From Paraburkholderia flava (GTDB lineage Bacteria; Pseudomonadota; Gammaproteobacteria; Burkholderiales; Burkholderiaceae): a stretch of 64,000 bases of DNA. Below the pieces are notes generated by a model. That model was given only the letters and a program-made list of their open reading frames with translations. It was not told the DNA's origin and did no database searches. Below are positions 43,480 through 53,567 of this stretch, one piece after another. The stretch spans positions 1,240,001-1,304,000 of the forward strand of contig NZ_SMRO01000001.1 in NCBI RefSeq assembly GCF_004359985.1, given 5' to 3'. Position 1 is the stretch's first letter; each line of letters begins with the position of its first letter. The translations under genes and the position numbers were made by a program.

Positions 43480-44499
43480 ATGAAAGCACTGAAGAAGCTC
43501 ATCGTTGCCGCATCCGCCGGAACCGCACTCGCATCGGGCGCATACGCCGCACCGGTTCTCGAACCCGCGACGCAGGCGTTCATCGACGGCCTCGCTGCTC
43601 ACGGCGGCCCGCCGATCTACACGCTGTCACCCGCCGATGCACGCAACGTGCTGGCCGGCGCGCAATCGCAACCGGTCGCGAAGCTGCCTGCTCATATCGA
43701 AGACCGTGTGCTGCCGATCGGACCGACCGGCAAGGTGGCAATCCGCATCGTCAAGCCCGAAGGTGCGAGCGGCACGCTGCCGGCGGTGATCTATTTCCAC
43801 GGCGGTGGCTGGGTGCTCGGCGACAAAAATACGCATGACCGGCTCGTTCGCGAGATCGCGAATGGCGCGCACGCGGCGGTGATCTTCGTCGACTACGACC
43901 GTTCGCCCGAAGCGAAGTATCCAGTGCCGATCGAGCAGGCATACGCTGCGACCGCCTACGTCGCGGCTCACCCGAAAGAATTCGGCATCGATGCGAACCG
44001 TATCGCGGTTGCAGGCGACAGCGTCGGCGGCAACATGACGGCTGCGGTCACGCTGCTCGCGAAGGAACGCGGCGGTCCGAAGCTGCGCTATCAGGTGCTG
44101 TTTTACCCGGTCACCGATGCGAATTTCGACGACGGTTCGTATAACGAGTTCGCGAACGGCCCGTGGCTCACGAAGCCGGCGATGAAGTGGTTCTGGGACG
44201 CGTATGCACCGAATGCCGCCGACCGCGAAAAGATCACGGCATCGCCGCTGCGCGCCACGCTCGACGATCTTAAGGGCCTGCCGCCCGCGCTTGTCATCAC
44301 CGACGAGAACGACGTGCTGCGCGACGAAGGCGAAGCGTATGCGCGCAAGCTGACGCAAGCCGGCGTACGTGTCACGGCCGTGCGCTACGAAGGCACGATT
44401 CACGACTTCGTGATGCTCAACGCGCTCGCCGATACGCCCGCAACGCGTGCTGCGATCGCCCAGGCGAATGCGGCATTGCGCGGCGCGCTAGCGAAGTAA
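43480..44499 (+). CDS. Secreted alpha/beta hydrolase, hormone-sensitive-lipase family esterase
   Basis: 339 aa. The signal peptide MKALKKLIVAASAGTALASGAYA indicates export. The family IV esterase motifs are complete: HGGGW (residues 107-111) forms the oxyanion hole, Ser181 in GDSVGG is the nucleophile, Asp278 in DVLRDEGEAYA and His308 in IHDF complete the triad. It would hydrolyse short-chain acyl esters in the periplasm. Being co-regulated with Ohr through a shared operator suggests a role with oxidised or peroxide-bearing esters, which is inference. Confidence 0.92.
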   Translation: MKALKKLIVAASAGTALASGAYAAPVLEPATQAFIDGLAAHGGPPIYTLSPADARNVLAGAQSQPVAKLPAHIEDRVLPIGPTGKVAIRIVKPEGASGTLPAVIYFHGGGWVLGDKNTHDRLVREIANGAHAAVIFVDYDRSPEAKYPVPIEQAYAATAYVAAHPKEFGIDANRIAVAGDSVGGNMTAAVTLLAKERGGPKLRYQVLFYPVTDANFDDGSYNEFANGPWLTKPAMKWFWDAYAPNAADREKITASPLRATLDDLKGLPPALVITDENDVLRDEGEAYARKLTQAGVRVTAVRYEGTIHDFVMLNALADTPATRAAIAQANAALRGALAK

Positions 44500-44549
44500 C
44501 GTAGCGGACCGGTCTAAACGCAACAACGCGCAAAACGAAGTCCCGATGC

Positions 44550-44578
44550 AAAAAAGCCCGCACATGTGCGGGCCTTTT
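44550..44578. terminator. Bidirectional terminator between the esterase and nitrate-transporter genes
   Basis: The 18-bp palindrome GCCCGCACATGTGCGGGC (44556-44573) has six A before it and CTTTT after it, so it can terminate both converging genes. Confidence 0.9.
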
Positions 44579-44600
44579 CATGTGCGAAAGAAAAACCGCG

Positions 44601-46007
44601 TTAAGCCCGACCATCCATCGTCACAGCACCACCACCAGGCAACGACGCTTCCGCCGCCACGCCGCTATCTTTCGGCAGCGCCCACTGCAGCCAGCGCGTC
44701 CGATGCAGCACGACCAGTACGAAGGCCAGCGCCGACAGCGCACCGAACGTCGCGAAGCCCATCTGATAGCTGCCCGTGCTTTCCTTCGCGATGCCCATAA
44801 TCACCGGCAGATAGAACCCACCGATCCCGCCGGCCGCGCCGACGATACCCGACATCAACCCGGTCTTGCCCTTCCAGCGTTGCGGCACCAGTTGGAACGT
44901 CGCGCCGTTGCCGAGTCCGAAGCACAGATAGGTGACGACGAGCAGCGCGATGCCGGCCGGCAGCGGCGGCATCCACGCAGCAAATGCGAAATCGCACAGC
45001 GAGATCGCGGCGAGCAGCAGCACAAGCGCGCGCACACCGGAGATGCGGTCCGCGACGAGTCCGCCGATCGGTCGCACCAGCGCACCGGTGAACGCGAGCA
45101 GCGACATGAACAAGCCCGCTTCGATACGCGGCATCTGATACAGAGAAACGAGCAGCGTCGTCACGTATGACGACATCCCGACGAACCCACCGAACGTGAT
45201 GCTGTAGACAAGCATCACGACCCACGTGTCCCCTTCGGTGAGCACTGCGCGGTAATGCGACGGCAGCACCGCAATCGCGAGCAATGCGCCGAGCACCGGC
45301 AACAACAACACGCCCGTCTTGCCTGCACCGAACACGCCCGCGTGGACCGCGAGTACCAATGCAATCAGGCCGACTAGCGTCACGCAGAAACTGCGGAACG
45401 CCTTCGGTGCGCTACCGGATTTCGACCCGAGATCTTTCGCCCAGAAAAATATCGCGACCGCAGCGAGCGCGAGCAGCGGCAGCGCCGCGCCCGTCGCACG
45501 TGCCCAGCCGAAACTGTCCGCGAGATTCGGGAACATGAAGCCGTCGAGTACCGCGCCGATGTTGCCCGCGGCCGCGAGGCCCAGCACCAGGCCCTGCACT
45601 TTCGGCGGATAGTTGCTGCCGGCCATCGGCAGTGCAACGGCGAAGCTCGCGCCGCCGACGCCGAGGAACACACCCAGCACGAGCAACAACGTGTACGACG
45701 GCGCACCCGGCATCAACAGCAGCACGACGGATGGAATCGCGGACAGCGCGACGCCGAGCAACGCAATGCGTCGACCGTCGTATGCCTGATAGAGATTGCC
45801 GAGCGTCACGCGCAGAATCGCTGCGCCGAGTACCGGCACCGCGACCAGGAAGCCGAGCTCCGCCGGCGACATCGCGATGTCCTTGTGAATGAACGGCGCC
45901 AGCGGCCCGAACATCACCCACACGGTAAAGCCCGTGTCGAAATACAGAAAGCACGCGAGCAGTGCGCGCCAGTTTCCGCTCTTCAGCGAATTCATCAGAT
46001 TGCTCAT
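44601..46007 (-). CDS. Nitrate/nitrite transporter, MFS NarK/NasA family
   Basis: 468 aa, twelve predicted helices. MSNLMNSLKSGNWRALLACFLYFDTGFTVWVMFGPLAPFI, the helix-5 segment AAGNIGAVLDGFMFP and the helix-11 segment IVGAAGGIGGFYLPVIMG match the nitrate/nitrite porter family. No nitrate reductase gene is next to it; the assimilatory enzymes must be elsewhere. Its 5' leader carries two hexaloop hairpins and a terminator-like stem (46089-46225), which suggests control by an ANTAR antiterminator such as NasT and favours an assimilatory role. Confidence 0.9.
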   Translation of the reverse strand: MSNLMNSLKSGNWRALLACFLYFDTGFTVWVMFGPLAPFIHKDIAMSPAELGFLVAVPVLGAAILRVTLGNLYQAYDGRRIALLGVALSAIPSVVLLLMPGAPSYTLLLVLGVFLGVGGASFAVALPMAGSNYPPKVQGLVLGLAAAGNIGAVLDGFMFPNLADSFGWARATGAALPLLALAAVAIFFWAKDLGSKSGSAPKAFRSFCVTLVGLIALVLAVHAGVFGAGKTGVLLLPVLGALLAIAVLPSHYRAVLTEGDTWVVMLVYSITFGGFVGMSSYVTTLLVSLYQMPRIEAGLFMSLLAFTGALVRPIGGLVADRISGVRALVLLLAAISLCDFAFAAWMPPLPAGIALLVVTYLCFGLGNGATFQLVPQRWKGKTGLMSGIVGAAGGIGGFYLPVIMGIAKESTGSYQMGFATFGALSALAFVLVVLHRTRWLQWALPKDSGVAAEASLPGGGAVTMDGRA

Positions 46008-46078
46008 AGGTCACTCTCACAGGGCGTAGCGGTGGCGATGGCGACGACGGCAAGATCCGACCGGAGCAACGAAACCGC

Positions 46079-46145
46079 AAAAGAAAACGTCCCGAACCGT
46101 GGATGCCGACCGATCGCTCGATACGCTCACCACGGTTCGGGACGC
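46079..46145 (-). terminator. Attenuator-type terminator in the nitrate-transporter leader
   Basis: A 15-bp perfect inverted repeat (arms 46131-46145 and 46089-46103) encloses a 27-nt loop and is followed on the minus strand by TTTTCTTTTT. It lies about 70 bp before the start codon, upstream of the gene it precedes, as expected of an attenuator. Confidence 0.85.
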
Positions 46146-46225
46146 CGTTGCCCCTCGGGCCATCGCAACGTGCTGCTGTGGGGCCCAGTCGAAATCCGGT
46201 ACGTCAAGGTCTCCGTTGACCTCGG
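46140..46225 (-). promoter_or_regulatory. ANTAR-type two-hairpin antitermination element
   Basis: On the minus strand, hairpin P1 (46225-46206) has stem CGAGGTC / GACCTTG around the hexaloop AACGGA. Hairpin P2 (46155-46140) has stem GGGGC / GTCCC around the hexaloop AACGGC. Both loops have A at position 1 and G at position 4, the rule for ANTAR-protein targets. The 3' arm of P2 is part of the terminator's 5' arm (46140-46145), so the two folds exclude each other. The linker of about 50 nt is long for this class but can close by a GGGCC / GGCCC stem. Confidence 0.7.
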
Positions 46226-46517
46226 ACCCGACAATGCAATAGCCATGCCACGCATGCTGCGGATGCGTCGAGTGTCGCGAGCTATGTGCGTTGCGCACGC
46301 TTTAGCCCTTGTGCGCTCTGGCGTTCGCGTCCATGCGCGCGACTTGCTTCGAATGAAGTGACAAAAGCCGCGCGAATGCACACGCACAGCTTCCAGGCGC
46401 CTGAATGTCGCCTGACGAATAGATTTGGTGCAGTGCGATCGGGCGTCGCACCATCGCCGTGCGGGCCGCCGCGTGCGCGCTCATCGGCACGCACGCGGTC
46501 ATGCCCGTGGCGTTACT
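46226..46517. other. Gene-free region between katE and the nitrate-transporter leader
   Basis: I see no gene. A GC-rich inverted repeat GCGTGCG / CGCACGC (about 46470-46496, no T-run) follows the katE stop. The promoter of the nitrate-transporter transcript must lie here; I cannot place it with confidence. Confidence 0.4.
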
Positions 46518-48620
46518 TCAAGCCGGCACCGATTGCGCCGCCGCCTCGCGCGTCCACACGCGATGCTGGCCCGCGGCATCGATAAACGCTTTCAGCACGG
46601 CCGCCAGATGCGCATCGTCGCCGGTTGCGACGCCGTCGGCATCGGTCGGCAGATGGGCCGCATCGAGCACGTCGCAGCCGCTGCCTACCGCGCCGATCGC
46701 CTTCAGATGCCGGAATGCTTCGAGCACGAAGTGCCGGGCGTCGCCGCTCTTCGACAGCGTCTGCGTGCCTGCGTCACCGGGCAGCACGAACACGGCATCG
46801 AACATCACCGACGGCATGCCCGCGATCGTCGCATCGGGCTTTACGCCGCCGATCGCCTCGAGCGACGGCGCGATCACGAGTGCCGCGCCGCCTTCTTTCG
46901 CGATCGCGTCGCGCACCTGCTTCAGCACCGCGACATCCGATCCCGGTGCCGCAAGCAGCGCGATCTTGCGCGTCTTGATGCCGGGCTTCACGCGATTCAA
47001 CAGGCTCAGTGCAGGCGACGCCTGCGGCTGCGGCTTGCCCGGCTGCGTCGCTTTCGTGGGCACCGGCAGACCAAGCGCTTTCGCGACCTCGCCCGCGAGA
47101 CCGAGGTCGATGTTCGCGATAATGTCGTTCACCATGCGCTCGCGGATCGCCGGCTTCGTGACCTTGCCGAGTTCGAACGAATACGCGGCAGCGATGTGCC
47201 CTTTCTCGGTATCGGACATGCTGTTGTAGAACATCGTCGCCTGCGAGAAATGATCCGCGAACGAATCGCTGCGCACGCGGATCTTCACGCCGTCGATACG
47301 TTCCTGATAACTCTCGAAGCCGCCGTCGCGCGGCGCGGGATCGGTTTCCTTCGGCCAGCCGTTATTTAGCGTGTTCGGCTCGTACGACGCCTGTCCGACG
47401 TTGATGGTCTGCCGGTGCATCGCGTCGCGCTGGTTGTTATGAAACGGGCACACCGGCCGATTGATCGGAATCTCGTGAAAATTCGGGCCACCCAGCCGGC
47501 TGATCTGGGTGTCGGTGTACGAGAACAAACGCCCCTGCAGCAGCGGGTCGTTCGTGAAATCGATCCCGGGCACGACGTGGCCCGGATGGAACGCCACCTG
47601 TTCCGTCTCTGCGAAGAAATTGTCGGGGTTGCGGTTCAGCGTCATCTTGCCGATCAGTTTCACCGGTACGAGTTCTTCGGGAATCAGCTTGGTCGGATCG
47701 AGCAGATCGAAACCGAACTTGTGCTCATCCGCTTCGTCGACGATCTGCACGCCCAGTTCGAACTCCGGATAATCGCCGCGCTCGATCGCTTCCCACAAGT
47801 CGCGTCGATGAAAATCCGGATCCTTGCCCGCGATCTTCTGCGCTTCGTCCCACAGCAGCGAATACGCACCGAGTACCGGGCGCCAGTGGAATTTCACGAA
47901 ACGCCCTTCACCTTTTGCGTTGACGAAGCGGAACGTGTGCACGCCGAATCCTTCCATCGTGCGCAGGCTTTTCGGAATCGCGCGATCCGACATCGTCCAC
48001 AGCACCGTGTGCGCGCTTTCTGGCACGAGCGACACGAAATCGTAGAACGTGTCGTGCGCGGAGCCGCCGGTCGGCATCTCGTTTGGCGCCTCGGGCTTGA
48101 CTGCATGCACGAAGTCCGGAAACTTGATTGCGTCCTGAATGAAGAACACCGGCATGTTGTTGCCGACCAGATCGTAGTTGCCTTCCTGCGTGTAGAACTT
48201 GACCGCGAAGCCGCGCACGTCGCGTACGGTATCGGCGGAACCGCGCGGCCCCTGCACCGTCGAAAAGCGCACGTACACCGGCGTGCGTTGCGCCGGGTCC
48301 TGCAGGAACGCCGCTTTGGTCCAACGCGCCATCGATTCGTAAACCTCGAACACGCCGTGTGCCGCCGAACCGCGCGCATGCACGATCCGCTCGGGAATGC
48401 GTTCATGATCGAAGTGCGTGATTTTTTCACGCATGATGAAATCTTCGAGCAGCGACGGACCGCGCGGACCGGCGCGCAGCGTGTTCTGGTTGTCGGCGAT
48501 CTTCACGCCCTGGTTCGTTCTCAGTGCCTCGTTGTCGGGGCGTGCGCGGTTTTTCTCGAGATCGGCGGACTTCGCATCGTCGTCGGCCGGGGTGCGGGTT
48601 CCGCTACGTCGGGTTGCCAT
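46518..48620 (-). CDS. katE: Large-subunit catalase HPII (clade II)
   Basis: 700 aa from [10 protein letters not shown], with AGGAGA upstream. Catalytic His is in [12 protein letters not shown], Asn in [11 protein letters not shown], and the haem-ligand Tyr in [14 protein letters not shown]. The C-terminal about 150 residues ([27 protein letters not shown]) form the flavodoxin/DJ-1-like domain that marks large-subunit monofunctional catalases. It breaks down hydrogen peroxide in the cytoplasm. Transcribed alone; the Rieske reductase gene upstream on the same strand is 82 bp away. Confidence 0.95.
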   Translation of the reverse strand: MATRRSGTRTPADDDAKSADLEKNRARPDNEALRTNQGVKIADNQNTLRAGPRGPSLLEDFIMREKITHFDHERIPERIVHARGSAAHGVFEVYESMARWTKAAFLQDPAQRTPVYVRFSTVQGPRGSADTVRDVRGFAVKFYTQEGNYDLVGNNMPVFFIQDAIKFPDFVHAVKPEAPNEMPTGGSAHDTFYDFVSLVPESAHTVLWTMSDRAIPKSLRTMEGFGVHTFRFVNAKGEGRFVKFHWRPVLGAYSLLWDEAQKIAGKDPDFHRRDLWEAIERGDYPEFELGVQIVDEADEHKFGFDLLDPTKLIPEELVPVKLIGKMTLNRNPDNFFAETEQVAFHPGHVVPGIDFTNDPLLQGRLFSYTDTQISRLGGPNFHEIPINRPVCPFHNNQRDAMHRQTINVGQASYEPNTLNNGWPKETDPAPRDGGFESYQERIDGVKIRVRSDSFADHFSQATMFYNSMSDTEKGHIAAAYSFELGKVTKPAIRERMVNDIIANIDLGLAGEVAKALGLPVPTKATQPGKPQPQASPALSLLNRVKPGIKTRKIALLAAPGSDVAVLKQVRDAIAKEGGAALVIAPSLEAIGGVKPDATIAGMPSVMFDAVFVLPGDAGTQTLSKSGDARHFVLEAFRHLKAIGAVGSGCDVLDAAHLPTDADGVATGDDAHLAAVLKAFIDAAGQHRVWTREAAAQSVPA

Positions 48621-48702
48621 GGGGACTCTCCTTGGGGAAATCGATACGACTGTCCGCAAGCGCTGTTCCCGATTTTTTATTCATGACGCAGCACGCCGTT
48701 CG

Positions 48703-50259
48703 CTAAAGCCGCAGAATTTTTCTCGCCGTATCGACGTCGAGCGCCGAGCCCATCCGTTCGAGCAGCAACGCCGCTTCGCGCTCGCGATTGCACGCCAGCG
48801 CGCCAACCACGCGCCCGTCTTGCACGAACAGCGCCGCAAAACCGTCGCCGTCGTGGAAGCTGCCGGCCATTAGCGTGTCGTCCCAGCGGTCCGGATGGCC
48901 GAGATAATCGAAACGCTTGCCGTAATGATAGGTCCAGAAGAGCGGCACCTGCGTGTAGCGCAGATCGTGTCCGGCGAGATTGAACGCCGCGATACGCGCC
49001 TGCTGCTGCGCGACGCGCCAGTGTTCGATGCGCACCGTGCGGTGCGCATCGTCGAAAGCGTCGAACGGGAAAGCGGCGATGTCCCCAGCCGCATATAGAT
49101 GCGGCGCTGCCTGCATCCGCGCGTCGACCGGTACACCGCCGTCGTCGTTCAGCGTCAGGCCTTCGATAAACGCAGTTGCGGGCCGCACACCGACGCCGAC
49201 GATCGCGGCATGCGCGGCAATCCGCTCGCCGTTGTCGAGCACGACCGCTTCGAACGCGTGCTCGCCGTCGAAACGCACAGCGTTACCTTCGCGAAACGCG
49301 ACGCCGTTCTCTTCATGCAGCGTCTTGAACATCGCGCCGATCCGCTCGCCGAACTGCTTCGCAAACGGCAACGCATGCGGCGCGACGACTGTTACGCGCA
49401 CGTCGCGTTTGCGCAGCGCCGATGCCGTTTCGAGTCCGATGAAGCTGTTGCCGAGCACGACCGCGTGATTGCCGGGCTGCAGGGTCTGGACGATCGTCGC
49501 GGCATGCCGGCGATTGCGCAGCATGCAGACGCCATCCAGCGTTTCGCCCGGAACGCGCAGCGTCTTCGGCTTGCCGCCGGTAGCGAGCAGCGCGGCATCG
49601 AATGCAAACGTGCGGCCGTCGGCGAGCGTGATCTGTCGTGCCAGCACCGAAAGCCGCACGACCTCGCCATGCTCGAAACGTATGCGCTGCTGCGCGAAAA
49701 AATCGTCGGGTAGCAGCGCGGGCACGTCGTCGGGTGCCATATCGCCGGACGGCACGAATTTGCTCAACGTCGTGCGATCGTACGGCGCACCCGGTTCGTC
49801 GCCGAGCAGCACGATCTCGCCGTCGAAGCCGGCTTCACGCAGCGACGCCGCCGCGCACGCACCGGCCGCACCCGCCCCGACGATCACGATCATGCCCGTC
49901 TCCACCTTCGCATCGGGCGGCGGCAACGCATGAGCGGGCGCTTCGCCGTGCGGATCGACGAACACGCCGCCCGCACCGTCGACCCGCACCGCATAACGTC
50001 GCAGGCCAACGAGCGCAGGCGGTTCGAGCAACGCGCCGTCATCGAGCCGAAAAGCGCTCTTGTGCCACGGACACAGAATGCGCCCCTCGCACACCGCGCC
50101 CTGTTCCATCGGCGCGCCTGCATGCGGACATTTTCCGGCGAGCGCGTGTATCGCGTTCGCATCACGCACGAGCACGATAGCCTGCCCGTCGATCTCGATC
50201 CGTCTCGGCTGTTCCGGTTGAAGCTGCGTCAGGTCCGCGACCCGTTCCCATGAAGACAT
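48703..50259 (-). CDS. Rieske [2Fe-2S] / FAD pyridine-nucleotide-disulfide reductase fusion (AIFL-like)
   Basis: 518 aa. An N-terminal Rieske domain has ligands Cys44-x-His46 (CPHAG) and Cys63-x-x-His66 (CPWHK). It is fused to a ferredoxin-reductase-like flavoprotein with VIVGAGAAGACAAASL (FAD), VVLGNSFIGLETASAL (NADH) and LYAAGDIAAFP. The lack of the third Cys pair and the small Rieske domain are normal for this group. It probably moves electrons between NAD(P)H and a partner redox protein. It follows the AraC gene region and precedes katE on the same strand, so an oxidative-stress role is possible. Confidence 0.9.
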   Translation of the reverse strand: MSSWERVADLTQLQPEQPRRIEIDGQAIVLVRDANAIHALAGKCPHAGAPMEQGAVCEGRILCPWHKSAFRLDDGALLEPPALVGLRRYAVRVDGAGGVFVDPHGEAPAHALPPPDAKVETGMIVIVGAGAAGACAAASLREAGFDGEIVLLGDEPGAPYDRTTLSKFVPSGDMAPDDVPALLPDDFFAQQRIRFEHGEVVRLSVLARQITLADGRTFAFDAALLATGGKPKTLRVPGETLDGVCMLRNRRHAATIVQTLQPGNHAVVLGNSFIGLETASALRKRDVRVTVVAPHALPFAKQFGERIGAMFKTLHEENGVAFREGNAVRFDGEHAFEAVVLDNGERIAAHAAIVGVGVRPATAFIEGLTLNDDGGVPVDARMQAAPHLYAAGDIAAFPFDAFDDAHRTVRIEHWRVAQQQARIAAFNLAGHDLRYTQVPLFWTYHYGKRFDYLGHPDRWDDTLMAGSFHDGDGFAALFVQDGRVVGALACNREREAALLLERMGSALDVDTARKILRL

Positions 50260-50323
50260 CGGACACCTCGCTCAGGGTTGTCAGTTTTCATGAGGTGCCG
50301 CAAACCGCATTCCAGCCGGGGTT

Positions 50324-51370
50324 TTACAACTTCCTGTCCACCCCGACGGGCTCGCTCGGGTCGCGGCGATAGGCGCCGGGCGCGACGCCGGTCCAGCTGC
50401 GAAACGCGCGATAGAACGACGGAACATCGCCGAAACCCAGGTTCTCGGCAATCTCGGTGATGGAGTCCTGCGTTTGCGTCAGCCGATGAATCGCAAGGTC
50501 GCGGCGCAACGCATCCTTGACCTCGCCGACGGAGGTGCGTTCCAGCTCCAGCCGGCGGCACAGCGTCCGCAGCGACATGTTGAGCGCCCTGGCAATCTGC
50601 GGCGCCTTCATCGCGCCGATATCGCCTTCGAGCAGACACGTGCGGACCTCGTGCGCCACCGGCTGCCGGAAGGACGGCGGAAGAATCCAGTCGCGCGGCT
50701 GGCGGGCGAGAAACGTGCGCAACTCGTGCTCGGTCCGCTGGACTTTCAGGTCCAGCAACGACGCGTCGAAATGCATCGCTGTTGTCGGGCGATCGAAATT
50801 GAGCGGCCCCGGAAACAGCGCGTACAGATCCTCGATGTAGGACGGCTCTGCGGACACGAAATCGACTGCGGTGAGCGGGATCGACTGTCCCGTCAGCCAC
50901 GATGCAGTGCCGTGAAAGACCTTCAGCGTCAATTGTTCGGCCATCACGCAGGACGGCGCACGCACGCCCAGCTTCCTGATCACGATCGAGGCCGAGTCGC
51001 CGTCGCGCAGGATCGACACGTCGAAGTCGCTATTGATCAACGCGAGAAGGCGTGAATAGCGATAGAGCGCAATGCCCGCGGTGGGCGCCGAAATCATGAT
51101 GTAGCAGGAGAATTTCATCGTGCCGCCCGGCATCGGCCGCGACAGCATGTTCAGCATCTCGTCGTTCGTTTCGGCCGCCATCGAACGGTACAGCGCCGAA
51201 AACTGATCTTCGGTGACGCGGCCGTTCGACGCGGTCAGCGTATCGGAAGGGATGCCGACCTGCTCCATCAAACGTCGCTGCGTCGCGGGATCGGTGTCGG
51301 TTTCGACGAAGAATGCCCGCAAAAAATGCGACGAAAATGTGAGGCAGAGCGAAGGATGCGGAATGCGCAT
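50324..51370 (-). CDS. AraC-family regulator (arabinose-binding-domain type, HTH_18)
   Basis: 348 aa from MRIPHPSLCLTFSSHFLRAFF. The N-terminal ligand-binding region ends in RPTTAMHFDASLLDLKVQRTEHELRTFLA, and the C-terminal double helix-turn-helix (MKAPQIARALNMSLRTLCRRLELERTSVGEVKDALRRDLAIHRL ... ITEIAENLGFGDVPSFYRAFRSWTGVAPGAYRR) is complete. The relatives with this N terminus often respond to amino or fatty acids. Divergent from an acyl-CoA ligase gene, which it may control. The frame reads back to 51586 across tandem repeats, but similarity starts at 51370. Confidence 0.88.
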   Translation of the reverse strand: MRIPHPSLCLTFSSHFLRAFFVETDTDPATQRRLMEQVGIPSDTLTASNGRVTEDQFSALYRSMAAETNDEMLNMLSRPMPGGTMKFSCYIMISAPTAGIALYRYSRLLALINSDFDVSILRDGDSASIVIRKLGVRAPSCVMAEQLTLKVFHGTASWLTGQSIPLTAVDFVSAEPSYIEDLYALFPGPLNFDRPTTAMHFDASLLDLKVQRTEHELRTFLARQPRDWILPPSFRQPVAHEVRTCLLEGDIGAMKAPQIARALNMSLRTLCRRLELERTSVGEVKDALRRDLAIHRLTQTQDSITEIAENLGFGDVPSFYRAFRSWTGVAPGAYRRDPSEPVGVDRKL

Positions 51371-51742
51371 GGTGCCTTTGCAATCACGGTTTAGCTTGAA
51401 TGGTCCTGATGGGGCGGCCGGCCGATTTTGCCGATTTTGCCGATTGGGCCGTTCTGCTTTGCAGGAATCTTCGCACGGAAAGCCTGGCGGTCCGAGAGGG
51501 GAAATCCAGAGGTATCGCCGGATCGACGGCGCCCCGCCACAAAAAGATGCGGGACAGGCTCGTTCGACACGCGCCGCGATTGGCAAGTTTAGAAAAGAAA
51601 ATGGCCAACGATGCTAATGACGCGATTTTCGATGTGGATGATGATCCGAGCCAATGCATGCGTGCCGGCTTGCCGAATGAACCGTCCGTTGCGAATCCGC
51701 TCGACGCATGCGTCGCGGCAGCTCCCTTTAACTTTGGAAAAT
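51371..51742. other. Divergent promoter region of the AraC and acyl-CoA-ligase genes
   Basis: Contains a short tandem repeat of CCGATTTTG (about 51420-51450, two and a half copies) that may be a regulator-binding array. No gene is supported; a plus-strand frame from 51611 is the unconserved upstream part of the ligase frame. Confidence 0.5.
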
Positions 51743-53404
51743 ATGCCAAAAGCCAATCCGGGAGAGCGGTTACACCCGTCCTCTTCTGCGCATTCCTATC
51801 CGCTGCTGATCAAGCAGCTGTTGCACACGCCGCTCGCGGTTCGCCCGCAGCAGGAGATCGTCTATCGCGATCAGGTCCGCCTGAATTACGCGTCGCTGCG
51901 CGGACGCATCGGACAACTCGCCAGCGCGCTCGGGTCGATCGGTGTGCAGGCAGGCGACGTCGTCGCGGTGATGGACTGGGACAGCCACCGGTACCTCGAG
52001 AGTTACTTCGCCATACCGATGATGGGCGCGGCGTTGATGACGGTGAACGTGCGCCTGAGTCCCGAGCAGATCGCCTATACGCTGGATCACGCGGGCGCGA
52101 GCGTCGTGCTCGTCAACGCGGATTTTCTGCCGCTCTTCGAACAGTTGCGCGAGCGGCTGGACAAGCTCGTTCGCGTAGTGCTGATCGACGACAGCGGCGC
52201 GATGACGCTGCCCGAAGGCTTTAGCGGCGAATACGAGCATCTGCTGGCCGGTGCATCGCCCGATTTCGTATTCGAGGATTTCGACGAGAACACGGTCGCG
52301 ACGATTTTCTATACCACCGGGACCACCGGACTGCCGAAGGGCGTGTACTTCACGCATCGACAGATCGTGCTGCACACGCTCGCGACGATGGGCGCGCTCA
52401 GCAGCGCCGCGCAGCAAGGCCGTATTCATCGCGACGATGTCTACATGCCGATGACTCCGATGTTCCATGTGCATGCATGGGGGATGCCGTATGTCGCGAC
52501 GCTGCTCGGTCTCAAACAGGTTTATCCGGGGCGCTATTCGGCAGAATCGCTGATCGATCTGTTCGTGCGCGAGAAGGTGACGTTTTCGCATGGCGTACCC
52601 ACGCTGCTGAACATGATCCTGTCGTGCCCAGCGAGCGAAGCGACCGATCTGCGCGGCTGGAAAATCGTCATCGGCGGTTCGGCGTTGCCCCGTGGTCTCG
52701 CACTTGCCGCAGTCGCGAGGGGAATCGACGTGTTCGCCGGCTACGGGATGTCGGAGACGTGCCCTGTGCTCGCGATTTCGCAGACCGGTGCGACTTCAGA
52801 CGCAGACGCAGACCCGGACCACGACCTCGACCTTCGCACACGCGCCGGCTTGCCGATTCCGCTCGTCGAACTGCGCATCGTCGATGCAGAGATGCACGAC
52901 GTCGAACACGACGGCAAGAGCAGTGGTGAAGTGATCGTGCGGGCACCGTGGCTGACGCAAGGCTATATCGGCGATGCAGCGGCATCGGACGCGCTGTGGG
53001 CCGGCGGCTATCTGCACACGAACGATATCGGCACGATCGATCGCGACGGCTACCTGCAGATCACGGACCGCATCAAGGACGTGATCAAGACGGGCGGCGA
53101 ATGGGTCTCGTCACTCGAACTCGAAGACCTGATCTCGCGACACCCCGCCGTGCGCGAAGTCGCCGTGATCGGTGTAGCCGACACACGATGGGGCGAGCGT
53201 CCGTTGCCACTCGTCGTGCTTAAACCCGGCGAGACCACCGATCTGCAATCGATACGCACCCACCTGAGCGAATACGCGACTCACGGTGTGATCTCGAAGT
53301 ACGCCATACCCGAACGGGTGATTTTCGTCGACGCCATCGAGCGAACGAGCGTCGGCAAGATCGACAAGAAGCTTCTGCGCGCGAGGTACCGCGCCGCAGC
53401 GTAG
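51743..53404 (+). CDS. Fatty-acyl-CoA synthetase (AMP-binding)
   Basis: 553 aa from MPKANPGERL. It activates a carboxylic acid to its CoA ester by an acyl-adenylate. The phosphate loop FYTTGTTGLPKG, the A5 motif AGYGMSETCPV, the A7-A8 region GGYLHTNDIGTIDRDGYLQITDRIKDVIKTGGEW and the C-terminal Lys in SVGKIDKK are present. It resembles medium-chain and long-chain ligases. An acidic insert of Asp residues (SDADADPDHDLDLR) near residue 360 is unusual. The porin that follows could take up its substrate. Confidence 0.92.
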   Translation: MPKANPGERLHPSSSAHSYPLLIKQLLHTPLAVRPQQEIVYRDQVRLNYASLRGRIGQLASALGSIGVQAGDVVAVMDWDSHRYLESYFAIPMMGAALMTVNVRLSPEQIAYTLDHAGASVVLVNADFLPLFEQLRERLDKLVRVVLIDDSGAMTLPEGFSGEYEHLLAGASPDFVFEDFDENTVATIFYTTGTTGLPKGVYFTHRQIVLHTLATMGALSSAAQQGRIHRDDVYMPMTPMFHVHAWGMPYVATLLGLKQVYPGRYSAESLIDLFVREKVTFSHGVPTLLNMILSCPASEATDLRGWKIVIGGSALPRGLALAAVARGIDVFAGYGMSETCPVLAISQTGATSDADADPDHDLDLRTRAGLPIPLVELRIVDAEMHDVEHDGKSSGEVIVRAPWLTQGYIGDAAASDALWAGGYLHTNDIGTIDRDGYLQITDRIKDVIKTGGEWVSSLELEDLISRHPAVREVAVIGVADTRWGERPLPLVVLKPGETTDLQSIRTHLSEYATHGVISKYAIPERVIFVDAIERTSVGKIDKKLLRARYRAAA

Positions 53405-53567
53405 CTCACGTAATTCGTCCACCGCTTTAGCTCCTTGAGGACATCGATGCCGATGCCCTCAGGGAGAAGGCTTGCCGCGACCCGCTCAAGCGTCGCAAAG
53501 CCGTAGTCGCCCCGGTTTCAACGCAACACGTTTCAACCCGCTAAAAATCTAAACGAGGAGACAACTC

